Positions 1 to 10,700 of a DNA stretch of 64,000 nt are shown in pieces. Under the pieces are notes generated by a model. The model saw nothing but the letters and a program-made list of their open reading frames with translations. It searched no databases and had not been told where the DNA came from. Source of the stretch: Polydactylus sextarius (taxonomy: Eukaryota; Chordata; Actinopteri; Polynemidae); assembly GCA_016801845.1 (NCBI GenBank), contig CM028920.1:9952501-10016500 (forward strand), read 5' to 3'. The position numbers and the translations under genes were made by a program. Numbering within the stretch: the stretch's first letter is position 1; the number at the start of each line of letters is the position of its first letter.

Positions 1-148
1 TTTTCTCCCTTGTTGATTTTAACTTGTCGTCTTCTAATCTGTTTCCCAACTTTAAGGAAGTTCTTTGATAAATAAATCAGCAGCAGCTTTTTTAAAAATG
101 TGGTTAACTTATCTAATACTACAGCACTATTGGTTTTTGTGTTTGCAG

Positions 149-679
149 TTGGGCTGAGAGCCGGTCAGAGTGGAAGTTTCAGAAGACCAGGCAGACGTGG
201 TTACTGCAGCACATGTTCGACTCGGACAAGGTAAAACTCATCTTTTCACGAAGGGGAACTTTCTAGACTAGGAAGTGTTCACCTCATCATGTGGGGGAGT
301 TGCACTCACTCTCTAATCTCCTGTCATCATTTTCCGAGACAGCAGTAATATTTTGAACTTCCTTAAAATACACGAAAACCAGTGTGTATTTACATACCTC
401 TCATTTATTGTCCAGTAATTACTGTTGTAAGTAATAAAATAAACTAATAAGGGGTTAAAAAAAAAACAATAGAGTCAAACTAGAAACTCATATTCTCAGA
501 TTCCAGACGACAAGTTCTCTGTGCTGATCGAGTACCTGGAGGGGCTTCGAGGGGCGGCGAGGGACACCACGGTGCAGAAAGCCATGGCCTTGGTTGAGGA
601 GTCAGGACAAGCTCCAGAGGAAGTGGTTGTCCAGCAGAGGGCGCACAGAGCTAGAGAAGTTATCCAGCTGCTTTCCTGA
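149..679 (+). CDS. c7orf50: C7orf50 homologue, last two coding exons (5' part lies outside the window)
   Basis: Two exons, 149-230 and 500-679, join in frame and end at TGA 677-679. The first follows a tttgcag acceptor and ends at AAG|gtaaaa; the second follows attctcag. The peptide carries the WKFQKTRQTWLL block, then IPDDKFSVLIEYLEGLRG and a helix rich in VQKAMALVEE, ending in EVIQLLS. This is the conserved C-terminal WKF (DUF2373) region of vertebrate C7orf50, a small, poorly understood, probably nucleolar protein. Human C7orf50 also ends in a short basic helix followed by LLS. The basic N-terminal exons would lie upstream of base 1. No AATAAA is visible until 1644, so the 3' UTR may run through the unexplained ORF that follows. 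The identification rests on remembered family sequence and is strong. Confidence 0.88.
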
Positions 680-1116
680 CACACCTCTACTAAAGGAGGA
701 CGTCACAAAAACTGAACTCTGTAGGTCCATGGACTGAATGGCTGTCCTGATCCTCGCTTTGGACAATAACTGTTTTTTGTTTTGTTTTGTTTATTTTAAT
801 TAAGTATTTTGTAATGGTCCTTTGGGGGAAAGTTTAAGTTTGAATGGATTAGACCACAAGTATTACTCACATTTTAAATTAATTCCTATTAAGTAGGAAT
901 TCATCTAAGGTCACTATTTGAATAACAAATTAGAGGTTGGTTTTTACTGATTTTACAGATGTTAACAACTTAAACATCCAGTTTCACCAGTGTAGACAGA
1001 AGAGAAGAGGTTTAAACCACAACAGGTGAAAGACAAAGAAAAGGAACCTGTGGAGTTAAAAGTCTCAGGAATGTTTGCATAGAAGACAAGTTTGTGCACG
1101 TTGAGGCCCATAATCA

Positions 1117-1551
1117 GTGAAGTTACTGATGAGTATACCTTCTCTCACCCTTTCAAAGCATAAACAAGGCAAGACAATCGCTTGTAACCAAGCTGTCATT
1201 ATGTCTCACATGTCCTCTATACCCAAAAGACGTATACAGGAGGCACAGAAGCCAGCACTTCCTGCACCAGAGACACGTTTTGATTTAGCTCAAGTTGCAA
1301 ACTTGTCACAGGAAGGAAACGAAGTCTGTATGTTGGTAAAGGGTGATAACCTGGCCTCACTTCCTGAAGTTATAAAAATATACCTAAATACAGTTGACAC
1401 AGAAACATTATCACTTTATCGAGCCACACATTTGAGCGTGGTGCCTTTTGTTTCGATTCAAACAAAATCCAGTCTACTATCTGGAATTCAGTACTCTTTG
1501 ATTACATTTGACCGTCAACAAGGACATATTCATGATGTGGATATTGTTTGA
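1117..1551 (+). CDS. Unidentified ORF, 116-145 codons, downstream of c7orf50
   Basis: This uninterrupted frame runs from just after a TAA at 1111 to TGA 1549-1551. Its ATG candidates are at 1129, 1201 and 1210. I do not recognise the product. The peptide has mixed, globular-looking composition: a basic Pro-rich start (PKRRIQEAQKPALPAPET), then an alternating hydrophobic/polar part (LPEVIKIYLNT, LSVVPFVSIQTK, GIQYSLITFD). It lacks the homopolymer bias of spurious ORFs nearby. An AATAAA lies at 1644-1649 on the same strand. It could be a small single-exon gene, the last exon of an unseen transcript, a chance ORF in the c7orf50 3' UTR, or a decayed insertion. No signal peptide or membrane helix is evident. 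Confidence 0.35.
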   Translation: MKLLMSIPSLTLSKHKQGKTIACNQAVIMSHMSSIPKRRIQEAQKPALPAPETRFDLAQVANLSQEGNEVCMLVKGDNLASLPEVIKIYLNTVDTETLSLYRATHLSVVPFVSIQTKSSLLSGIQYSLITFDRQQGHIHDVDIV

Positions 1552-1643
1552 TAGTGTTCTCTGATTGACACAGGCCATCCACATTTACTCTTGAGTATAA
1601 TCTACTGTAGGTATAACACTTGCTGAAAATGTATTAAGATGTG

Positions 1644-1649
1644 AATAAA
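1644..1649 (+). terminator. Poly(A) signal for c7orf50 or the downstream ORF
   Basis: AATAAA lies 93 bases after the stop of the unidentified ORF. It is the first canonical signal on this strand after the c7orf50 stop at 679. A T-rich stretch follows about 20 bases later. Confidence 0.5.
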
Positions 1650-1707
1650 TCAAAGTTCTTTTTTCATCAAATGTTTCACTTTTTCTAAAAAAAAACAAAC
1701 AAACATT

Positions 1708-1713
1708 TTTATT
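1708..1713 (-). terminator. gnptg: Poly(A) signal of gnptg
   Basis: TTTATT on the + strand reads AATAAA on the minus strand, about 270 bases past the gnptg stop. It lies only 64 bases from the opposing + strand signal, so the two transcription units end almost end to end. Confidence 0.5.
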
Positions 1714-1983
1714 ACTCAATATGTTGCACACAGAATTTGAAGCATGTAACAAGACAATCCTTCTTATGAAGAGAACTGACAGTATCTACACTTTAAAAAA
1801 AAAAAAAAAAAACAAGTGGCAAGTTTTTTTCTTTTTTTGTAAGGCTGTCAACAGAGACAGGGGAATCATTAGGTAAGCGTGTCTGTCACTCTCCATTGAC
1901 CAAAAACAATCCAGGCAGATGTGTGTAAATGTAGTTATGTGACTTGATTTTTTTTTTTTTCCACTGCAGATCAATAAGGTGTT

Positions 1984-4157
1984 TTATCCGAGGTCTCCCC
2001 TTAGGTGTTTATCCTTAACTGTCACGCTCACTGTATCTTTTCTTTCATCTGTGAGATATAAAGATAGCAAATTATATTAGACAGGAGAAAATGCAACTAC
2101 GTGTAGTAAAACGTGACAGAATAAATACTACTGAGTTGAGTTAACTTACTTTGAGGGTTCACTTCAAAAGGAATATTGTGTAGGTTGAGGAGAGCGTGCA
2201 GTCTGTCGATCTCTTCTCTCTGTTTCTGGAAGTCCTGTACATAAACATATTGAAACTATAAACAACTTAATGTTATGAATTTCAGTCTGCCTGCTATTAT
2301 TTGGAGGAGTATTTAAAATTATGTACACACACACACACCTCGGTACATTTCTGTAAAGAGTTGTGCGGTTCTGAATTGGTTGTAGTCTCTGGCTCCGGCT
2401 TGACCTTCACTTTCTGACTTTTCAGGAGACCAGCATCTTCAAAAATGTCCCTTAAAAGATTATTGTACCCCTGGAACATATTGTGTTAGTGTATGAGACT
2501 GTTCAGTAAATTTCTAATTACATTAAAAAAGGCAAATATTTATCGTACGTAATATTAATCATCTTGAAACTGCCAGAGACAAGCATAAAACAGTCATGCA
2601 GTATCATCTCTCAGTCAAACTGCCCCTTTACCTGCTCTGTAATGAGACCTTCATAGCGAGCCTGCTCAGCTTCATCCCATTCTCCTTGTAGTTTCTCAGT
2701 CAGTGTCGGATAAACTTAAAAAGAGCATACAAATGATGAGATATCACTGTTACTAGTTACTTAGTACCTACTGATTTGTGCTGTAATTCTTACCTAAAAG
2801 AGAGTGTGGGTGGCAAACAAGGGGGGTCTCAAAGGTTAGCGAGTACACACAAGTACTGGGCTCTGAAACTTGAGCAAGCTTGCTGCTTTTACTGCAGACA
2901 AGAGTCACCTGCAAAACCATGAGAAAGAAGTAGTTACGCGACAGGTTTGCTAGTTTAACAATTAGTTTTAGTGGTAACTGAAATGTTTCAATAACCAGTG
3001 AGTTAGCTTGTGAAAAACTTTTTTTCATTATCTCCTAAAATGTTACTTAATTGATCATATTTAAAACGAACAAAAAACACAGACAGAACCTAATCAGAAC
3101 TGCTGATTCTGTCAAATGTCTTCCAGAGAGTGTGGACGTTTTAAAGCCATATTAACCTTTGTTTCTCTTGTTCTTGTTCCGCAAGAATCCCCATCTCTCA
3201 TCCACATTCCTGTGAAAGTGTTGTTTGCTATTTCCCACTCCTGCCAGATCCTGGGAGGAACAAAACATAAGCTGCTCTCACAACAAATACCACTTCTTAC
3301 TCCCCAACATTCATATATTGATATATGAAGTAAAAGTAACTGTACATAATGGTGAAGTAAAAGCATCTTACCCCAGTATCCCACTGTAAGCATTCCAGCG
3401 AAATGACTGCTCATGTTGAGTGATGTTGTGAAATGGACAGAATTCATATTTATACCTGCAGAGTCACAGAATCATGTGTGTTTGTTTTTGCAGTCAATTC
3501 ATTTTGCTGTAACTATCCAACGATACGTGACCACAACAGATCACAATCATAGAAGCAGCGATAGAGACAGTGGAAATTCAAATAGATGAAAAAATACAAA
3601 AAAAATTGATCACATGATACTCACGTGGACTCTGTGAGACTAAAGCATTTCCCAGCAAGCGGATGAAGATGCACTGGGCCTTGGGGAAAATGTTAATATT
3701 AATATAATAACTTAAGTTAGTGACTAAATCGAATGTGGACGTAAAATCATGACTGAATATTTTACCAGACACTGGAGATGGGATCACTCTAGGCTGAAGT
3801 CTGCTTCCTTGAGCCAGAAAAGGGTTGTTCAATCTGCACAAACAGAATCTGAGTCAGGTTGGTGCTGATATCTACAAGGCGATTACTGTGACAAACCTGG
3901 TTTCTTTAAGCGTACCCAAATGTGTTCGGCTCTTCGACTATTTTCATTTTACCGGCGAATCCATGGTTTACTGTGTGAAAGGAAGTCGATATCAGACTCA
4001 AGTCAGTTAAGACACTGCAGCTCGGTACAGTGTGAACCATCTGGTTTGTTATAAATCAAAATACGCTTAATTGAACAGAGAAGTACTTACTGAAAGGAGA
4101 AACAAATACAATCCACAGCTTTATAAACCGGGATGTTCCGTTACACAAACAGCGCAT
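1984..4157 (-). CDS. gnptg: N-acetylglucosamine-1-phosphotransferase gamma subunit, 300 aa
   Basis: GNPTG is the gamma subunit of the Golgi GlcNAc-1-phosphotransferase that starts mannose-6-phosphate tagging of lysosomal enzymes; it helps recognise acid hydrolases. Eleven minus-strand exons join in frame (903 nt): 4091-4157, 3916-3970, 3766-3833, 3625-3679, 3372-3455, 3157-3250, 2794-2908, 2632-2714, 2339-2470, 2150-2234, 1984-2048. The first exon encodes a signal peptide with a hydrophobic core (LWIVFVSPF). KMKIVEEPNTFG and NNPFLAQGSRLQ follow, then the MRH (mannose-6-phosphate receptor homology) region with FRWNAYSGILG, EWEIANNTFTGMWMRDGD, SEPSTCVY and ETPLVCHPHSLL. NNT and NIT are N-glycosylation sequons. 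After the MRH region comes a DMAP-binding-like helical region. Human GNPTG is 305 aa, so this is full length. The exon 6 donor is a weak gttaat. The gene is head-to-head with tsr3, with starts 411 bp apart. Confidence 0.95.
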
Positions 4158-4568
4158 GGTTTATTTCAGAAATACTAAAAAAATCTGATAACAGCAGTTT
4201 TCTTGCTACATTTCCTTCTCTGGTCGTCATCGGTCAGGTGACAAGACATGTGATCAAAATAATACATGCGCATGCGCAATGTGATTCTTGGGCTACGACA
4301 TGCTTTCTACGATACCAACCAGCGAAATTAACTGAACTGTATTTATAATGTTATTGAAGTCAATGGGCGACAAATGAAAACTAAAACTAGTTGTGTTACG
4401 ATATTGTCTGAGTTTGTAAAGAGTATACAGAGAGAGGGAGAGAGGGAACAAACAGCTGACGAAATCGTTAATCATGTGCTCGTAAAGTGGCTAGCTAGCT
4501 AATGTCAGCTAGTCTGGATACATACTGTAATCTGACAATAACTAAGTAATTATTTTTATTGGTGCAAC
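4158..4568. promoter_or_regulatory. Shared divergent promoter region of gnptg and tsr3
   Basis: Only 411 bases separate the gnptg ATG (minus strand) from the tsr3 ATG (plus strand), so both promoters and 5' UTRs must lie here. No TATA box is placed clearly for either gene. A GC-rich alternating patch (gcgcatgcgcaatg, 4268-4281) resembles an NRF1 site (GCGCATGCGC core), which is common in bidirectional housekeeping promoters. A GCTAGCTAGCTAAT cluster sits at about 4490-4503. Confidence 0.6.
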
Positions 4569-7090
4569 ATGGGACGAAAGAAACAAGGGAAGTTTGTGCG
4601 CCCTGACAACAAGGGAGGCAAAGATAAACGACATAAAATGAAAGGGAAGTCCTTAGAGGCCTTTACTGAAGAAATGCACACTGCTTTTGAAGGTAATGGT
4701 GCATCGATTGTTTATAATCATTTGTCATGTGTTTGTTGGCCACAGTGCTATCTAGATTTAAACTGTAGTACTGACAGTAAAATAGTTTCTCAAATGTTAA
4801 ATGAACTCATCTAGGAAAGTCAAAGAACAGTGATTACATCCAAAGTAGGAGATTGATATTAATCTGATATCCTGTGTGTTAGTGTGGGGGAAAAAATCTT
4901 GATTTGTTGAACTTCAGTGTTTATGATTTTCTGATTTTCCAGCAAGTCTTCATGTAGAAGAAGGAGCAGAGGCCCCTCAGGTGAAACTGCCTTGTCCACT
5001 TGCCATGTGGGAGTTGGGTCACTGTGATCCCAAACGTTGCACTGGCAGAAAGTTAGTCCGCAAAGGGTTCGTACGCAACCTGCGTCTCAATCAGAGATTC
5101 AATGGACTCATACTGAGTCCAATGGGCACAATGTATGTGACGCCAGCAGACAGGTATGTTGAGTTTCTAATGCACTGATAAAATTACCTACAAGCATGCT
5201 AAGAATATCATTTTGGTTTATTATGTAGGTTGTATAACATGAGTTTTTTATTTTTTTAATGACATTGGTTTCCCTCAGTGTGTGTGTGTGTGTGATAATG
5301 TGTTTTGGTTTATACCAAATGTTTGTTACTTTACTTTTCTTCATTTTCTCTGTATAATCATATATGAATGTTACAGTTTGTGATTTTAACAAAATGATTG
5401 GCTTTTATGCACAGAGAGATCGTGGCTCAGAATGGAGTAGCAGTGATCGACTGTTCCTGGGCCAAACTGGAAGAGACTCCCTTCAATAAGATGGTCGGTA
5501 CTCATCCCAGGTTACTGCCGTACCTTGTTGCTGCAAACCCCGTCAACTATGGCAAACCTTGCAAGTTATCTTGTGTTGAGGCTTTTGCTGCAACATTCTG
5601 CATCGTAGGTGAGTCTTTGTCTTTACTTATTTGGTAAATACAAATGGCATTGTCTCATTGACAAGTTACACTGAAACTCTAATGCACTGTATCTGGATTT
5701 TTACAGGTTTTAAAGAACTGGCTGTGCTCTTGTTGAAGAAATTCAAGTGGGGTACTGTGTTTTTGGAGCTCAATAAAGTCCTGCTGGAACGCTACGCTGC
5801 CTGCCACTCAGAGGAAGAGCTGCTCTCTGTAGAGAAGGAGTTTCTCACATCAAAACCAGAGGAGGAGGAGTTTGGTAAATGAGAGAGGGTGGGGGTGGGC
5901 TAATCTAATATTTTCCCTACATCTTCACGTAGCAGTGGTGGCTGGGTGTCACTTTTGGTTTTAGTCACTTTTTTTTTTTTTGCCTTTGTTTGTCTTCATG
6001 TGACACTTGTAGCCCCAAAATAGTTTGTTTTTATTAAACTTTATTATGGTGAAAGCTCTCCTTGAGAGGAATCATGGCAGAATCACGAGAAACTACATTC
6101 AAGGGAATCAAGACTGAAATATAATAAGCTCATTCTATTTTGAAGTTGCTTCAACAGTGTTTGTCGTGTTTGTAGTTACTCACCACTGCTAAATGTTGGG
6201 AAAACATTCATTTTTAGTGATGTGAAAATTCAAAAAGAATTCTTGTGGTTTTAAGTATTATGAAATACTTGAGTAACATAATTAATCCAAAAGTAAAGGT
6301 CACTGTGAATTGTGACATCTGACCTATTATTTTAAAAGCACTGATGTTAATGTTCCTTTCATTGTTTCCTCGACTGATCACTAATAATCGGATGTAATTG
6401 CTAGTTTTGTTTGACTTGTTGGTTCGTTTGATTTTGAATAATCTTGTTTTATTTTTATTTTTTTTATTAATCTTATTTTATTTAACAAATTGGAGATGTG
6501 GCCAAGGATTCAAGAAGTCTGGAACAGTTGTTTGCTGCATCTCTGGAAACTTGCCCAATATACAGAGTGAAATGCATACTGTTGTTTTGCTATGACCTCT
6601 AAGTTAATTAAGTGAATTATCTTTGTTGTTCACAGATCCGTTTGATGTTAATTCTGGAGTAGAATGTCGGAATCTCAACAGGCGTGTGTGGTAAGTATTT
6701 AGTTTTTTCTGATGAGGGCATTAAGTTTGTCAGGTTTATATTAACTTCATTATCAGTGAATAATTATGACTTGTGATAATGTCACTTCATACAACTACTA
6801 AATTTGAAACAGAAGGTGACCTATTGTCAGCTAAAATTTTCAAAACAATGAACTAGGGAAATACCAAACAGACTGAAACATAAGTACTTTCCTAACTGTT
6901 TTTAAACAGATGTGGTTATCAAGTTGATTTAACTGTCATTTCTGTATCTAGTGCACTTGAAGATGATGATTCAAGTGAGGACGCTGACACCTCAGAGGAT
7001 GACGAAGACGAAGCAGGAGATGAGAAAACCGAGAGCAACGATGAGTCAAGAACAGATTCACATCAATGCGATGAAGACGAAGAGACTTGA
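4569..7090 (+). CDS. tsr3: 18S rRNA aminocarboxypropyltransferase TSR3, 296 aa
   Basis: TSR3 transfers the 3-amino-3-carboxypropyl group of S-adenosylmethionine to a hypermodified pseudouridine of 18S rRNA during late 40S maturation. Six exons join in frame (891 nt): 4569-4692, 4943-5153, 5415-5608, 5707-5874, 6636-6690, 6952-7090. The start MGRKKQGKFVRPDNKGGKDK is basic. The RLI-like and DUF367 core follows: MWELGHCDPKRCTGRKL, ERFNG-type block RFNGLILSP, then AVIDCSWAKLEETPF, HPRLLPYLVAANPVNYGKPC and SCVEAFAATFCIVGF. The last exon is a long acidic tail (DDDSSEDADTSEDDEDE), as in eukaryotic TSR3. An AATAAA at 7104 gives a very short 3' UTR; others lie at 7245 and 7280. Confidence 0.95.
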
Positions 7091-7727
7091 TCATAGTCAT
7101 CACAATAAAGCATATTTCAACTATAGATTCTTTAAATACTAATACTGTAGTATTAATATTTATACAGGCAAAACTTGTTTCAACAACTGATTATAAGGCT
7201 ATTTTGGCAACTTGGTTTTGTATCAGAAAATCTGAAAATTACACAATAAATTGTATGTTTTTATTGTAAATACAAACTAAATAAAAACATGTTTGCAACT
7301 TTCATTCAATTTAAAGTGGATATGGGGGAATCGGTGTTGTCATATTTGAGTATAAACGGCTGAGTGGGTGGAGAAGTGTGCAGTAAAACCAGACAAAAGT
7401 TGAGTTAAAACGACAGAAAAAGACATGTAACGAAATCTCTACTACAAATCATCAGTATTACCAAAACAGACTGGGGGGAAAAGAAGTTTTAGGACACGTC
7501 TACGTTTGTATTTGAATAAAAACAAGTGACTCCATCCCTATCAGTAAATGAAGTTGAGTCGGTTGTAAATGTGGCGAGGGGGGCGGACGGACACAGCGGG
7601 ACTCTGCTGTCCTGCGTTAACATTGTTGTGGAACGACGTCACAGCTCGAAAATGAAGGCGCAGAGGCAGCCATTACTGGAGCTTCTCTAATTATTTTATT
7701 CCAAATAAATACTCGAGAAAAACTCCC
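7091..7727 (+). promoter_or_regulatory. tsr3 3' end and pdpk1 promoter/5' UTR, with a 12-codon uORF
   Basis: The first ~200 bases hold three AATAAA signals for tsr3 (7104, 7245, 7280). The rest is the likely pdpk1 promoter and 5' UTR. A CRE-like CGACGTCA lies at about 7634-7641. An upstream ORF runs from ATG 7652 to TAA 7688-7690 (MKAQRQPLLELL), 37 bases before the pdpk1 ATG. The transcription start is not visible, so it is uncertain that the uORF is transcribed. Confidence 0.45.
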
Positions 7728-10700
7728 ATGGCAAGAGCTACAAGTCAGCTGGTAAGTGTTGCAACTTTAACGTGAATAACAGTACGAAGCCGGTGCTCAA
7801 AAGGTACAGCGAGGCGGCTGTTTGACAACAAATAGTTAGGTCGGGCCTTCATCTGAAGAGCGGTGCTAGCCGCAAAAGATCGTTTAACGTTACGACTCAC
7901 TAGCTAGCACCGTTAGCTAGCTAATGTTGGCTAACACAACACATAATGTTTGTTACGTTAATTTGGACTGTTCAACACCTGGCTGGTTTCGTGATTAAAG
8001 CTCATAGGAAATATTTGCTGCCGATTTAGCCTTTACCCATGGTTGCTATCAGTTTTAAAGGACGTAGAGCCGTTTCCCGTGGTCAGTGTTTGTTGGCTAA
8101 TGTTAGCCCTACGGGTTCGCGCTTTCGAACGATGCTCCTGCTAGCTAACAAGCTAACATTAGCTTTATTGCGTTCCACCTTTGGTTAGAAGATAGCATTC
8201 TAAGGTTATCGTTGTGTAGTTCGGCTGTCATCCCATTAATCCATTTTCAAATTTTGCCATTATTGTCAACCGTTTAATGTCGAACATAAATAAGTAACAT
8301 TACGTGAAAACACCATCATGTTTTGAAATTACTCATCTGTTACCTGGCTTGCTAACGTTAGCTAATTGCTTGGCTGTTGGCGTTAAGTTTATAACTCGCT
8401 GTCAGCGATGGCCGGCATTATTTGACAAGGCAGGAGCTAACGTTAGCCTGCTAGCAAGCGTTAGTTAGCAAAGAAAGTTCGCACAGGCCTTGTTGTTACC
8501 CGAGTACTCAGGGTTAGATAAATGTTAGCTACTGTTTTCTACCGACCATTACATGGTTGACCAATGGTAGTGGATCAGCAGATAGTTATGTAGGCAGTTG
8601 TCAACCATAAGAGTCAAGTCCGCATAAGGCAGCCAAATGGCCACACCTTGGTTTTGAATGAGAAGAAGCTAGGCCAGCAGAACTATCTAACTCGCTAACT
8701 AATGAATAACATCACCGCTGACAGTTACAGCTGTGTATCAAGTTAAAAACAACTGATGTTACAGAAGAACCAAGATGTTTATTGGGAAGCGCAACCTGTC
8801 GCCATGTGTTATTTTAACAACCATTTGGTGGGTTTGTCGTCAGTGTTTGTTTGCGTTAGCTGCCATGTCAACTTGATCATTTACATACACATTTGATGTG
8901 TTCAGCGCAGTCTTGGTAACGAGTACACTTGTCACATGAAACAGTAACTTTGACATAGATTTTACAACTTTTAATTTGAGGGGTGGGACCACCAGGCTCT
9001 AAAGCGGCTTCTTCAATAGTCGTTGTCTATCCTTATCAAATCTAGACTTTGTTCCTCAAGTGGTCTTGCTACTGCAAAAACACAACATATTGTATATTTG
9101 AAGTTGGGCTTTTAAATTAATCTATATGTACTGTTTATGTTCTATTTAAGTTCTTAAAAAAACTGAGTTTAAATGACAATTCAAATTGCTTAACATTAAA
9201 ACATGTATCTATTTAATTTAAGGATATTTTTTAAAGCTGTCTGACATTTTGTTACTGTTATTTTGTTATTGTTACATTCAAGTTTTATTACTACCATTCA
9301 TGTGATTGACAGATAAGAGCTGCTTTATTTGCCAGCATATTCATTGCTCATCATAGTGAAAGGAAGAGCCATGGTTTTTAGGCAGTATTTTCTATTGTGT
9401 ATTTCCCCCATATTTCTCAGTAAAGATGCTTCACTGAAATCGCATAAGGGCCTGTTTTGTTGTTTGTTTGTTTTGTTTTTAACTATAGCCACATCACGCT
9501 AAGTGTTATACTTTAAATACTTCCTCTTTTATTTCAGTATGATGTTGTGCCCATTCAGCCCAGTGTTGTCATCTGTTCCTGCTCGCATCCCTCAATGGTA
9601 AGAAACCACCCGGACTCCTGCTCGCCACTTGCTATCCCAGGCGCAAGCAGTAGCCATTGTCCCAGCATGGAGGGCTCAGCCTCAGAGGCCACGGTTCAGA
9701 CCCCTCAGCCACGCAAGAAGAAGCAAGAAGACTTCAGATTTGGCAAGATATTGGGAGAAGGCTCCTTCTCAACAGTATGTAACTTGCATTCCGCTCACTT
9801 TCTGAATTATACTTGGGTAGATGTTGCTACATGCTAACATTCTTTTGATTAATGTACTTGGATGAGTCATCCTCAGTTCATTTGAGTTGAAATGATAAAC
9901 AGGCTCCAGGAGTTTCTGGATTTTCTCCCAAGTCTGACAAGATACTAACACGCCATGTTATGTTTTATCTATTCTTTTATCCCCAGGTTGTCCTGGCAAG
10001 AGAGCTGGCCACAGGGAAAGAATTTGCAAGTAAGTAATAACGCAACTCAATGAATTAAACCGTATTATGAAGATGAAAACACTACTGAGTGTAATTTTTC
10101 TAATATGCCCGGATATATCCTTTTCTCTCTTCCAGTTAAAATTTTAGAGAAGCGCCATATTATGAAGGAGAACAAAGCCCAGTACGTGAAAAGAGAAAGA
10201 GATTTGATGTCAAATCTAGATCACCCGTTCTTCGTCAAGCTCTACTTCACATTTCAAGATGATGAGAAGTTGTGTATCCTTTGACAAGTAAAATTTTGCC
10301 AACATCTATGTTACTACAGTGATCCCTCACATATTGTTGGGGTTAGGTTCCAGAACACGCCGTAGTAGTAGTAACCTTATATGTATTTTATTTTTTTAAG
10401 CCTTTATAGCCCCACACACACATACTCTACTGTATCTTTCCCCACACTTGTTATTTATTTTGAGAAATTGCTCATTTTACCGTAACAATAATTAAAATCT
10501 AAAAAAATAAAAATATCAGAATCTTGTGATATACATTTACATATATTAGCCACAAAAAAACACAACTTAATGAAGCCATGAAAGGTGGAGTGCGATGTGG
10601 CGAGGGATTACCGTATGTTAACAGTTGTTTTTTTTGTGTTTATGTGCCTTAAATGGAAGTTTTGAATGGTTGATTCATTAGTCACAATGATCCTTAACTA

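Noticed and set aside
3116..3328. 70-codon + strand ORF
   Set aside because: It overlaps gnptg exon 6 (minus strand, 3157-3250) in antisense; the gnptg reading is supported by family sequence and splice sites.
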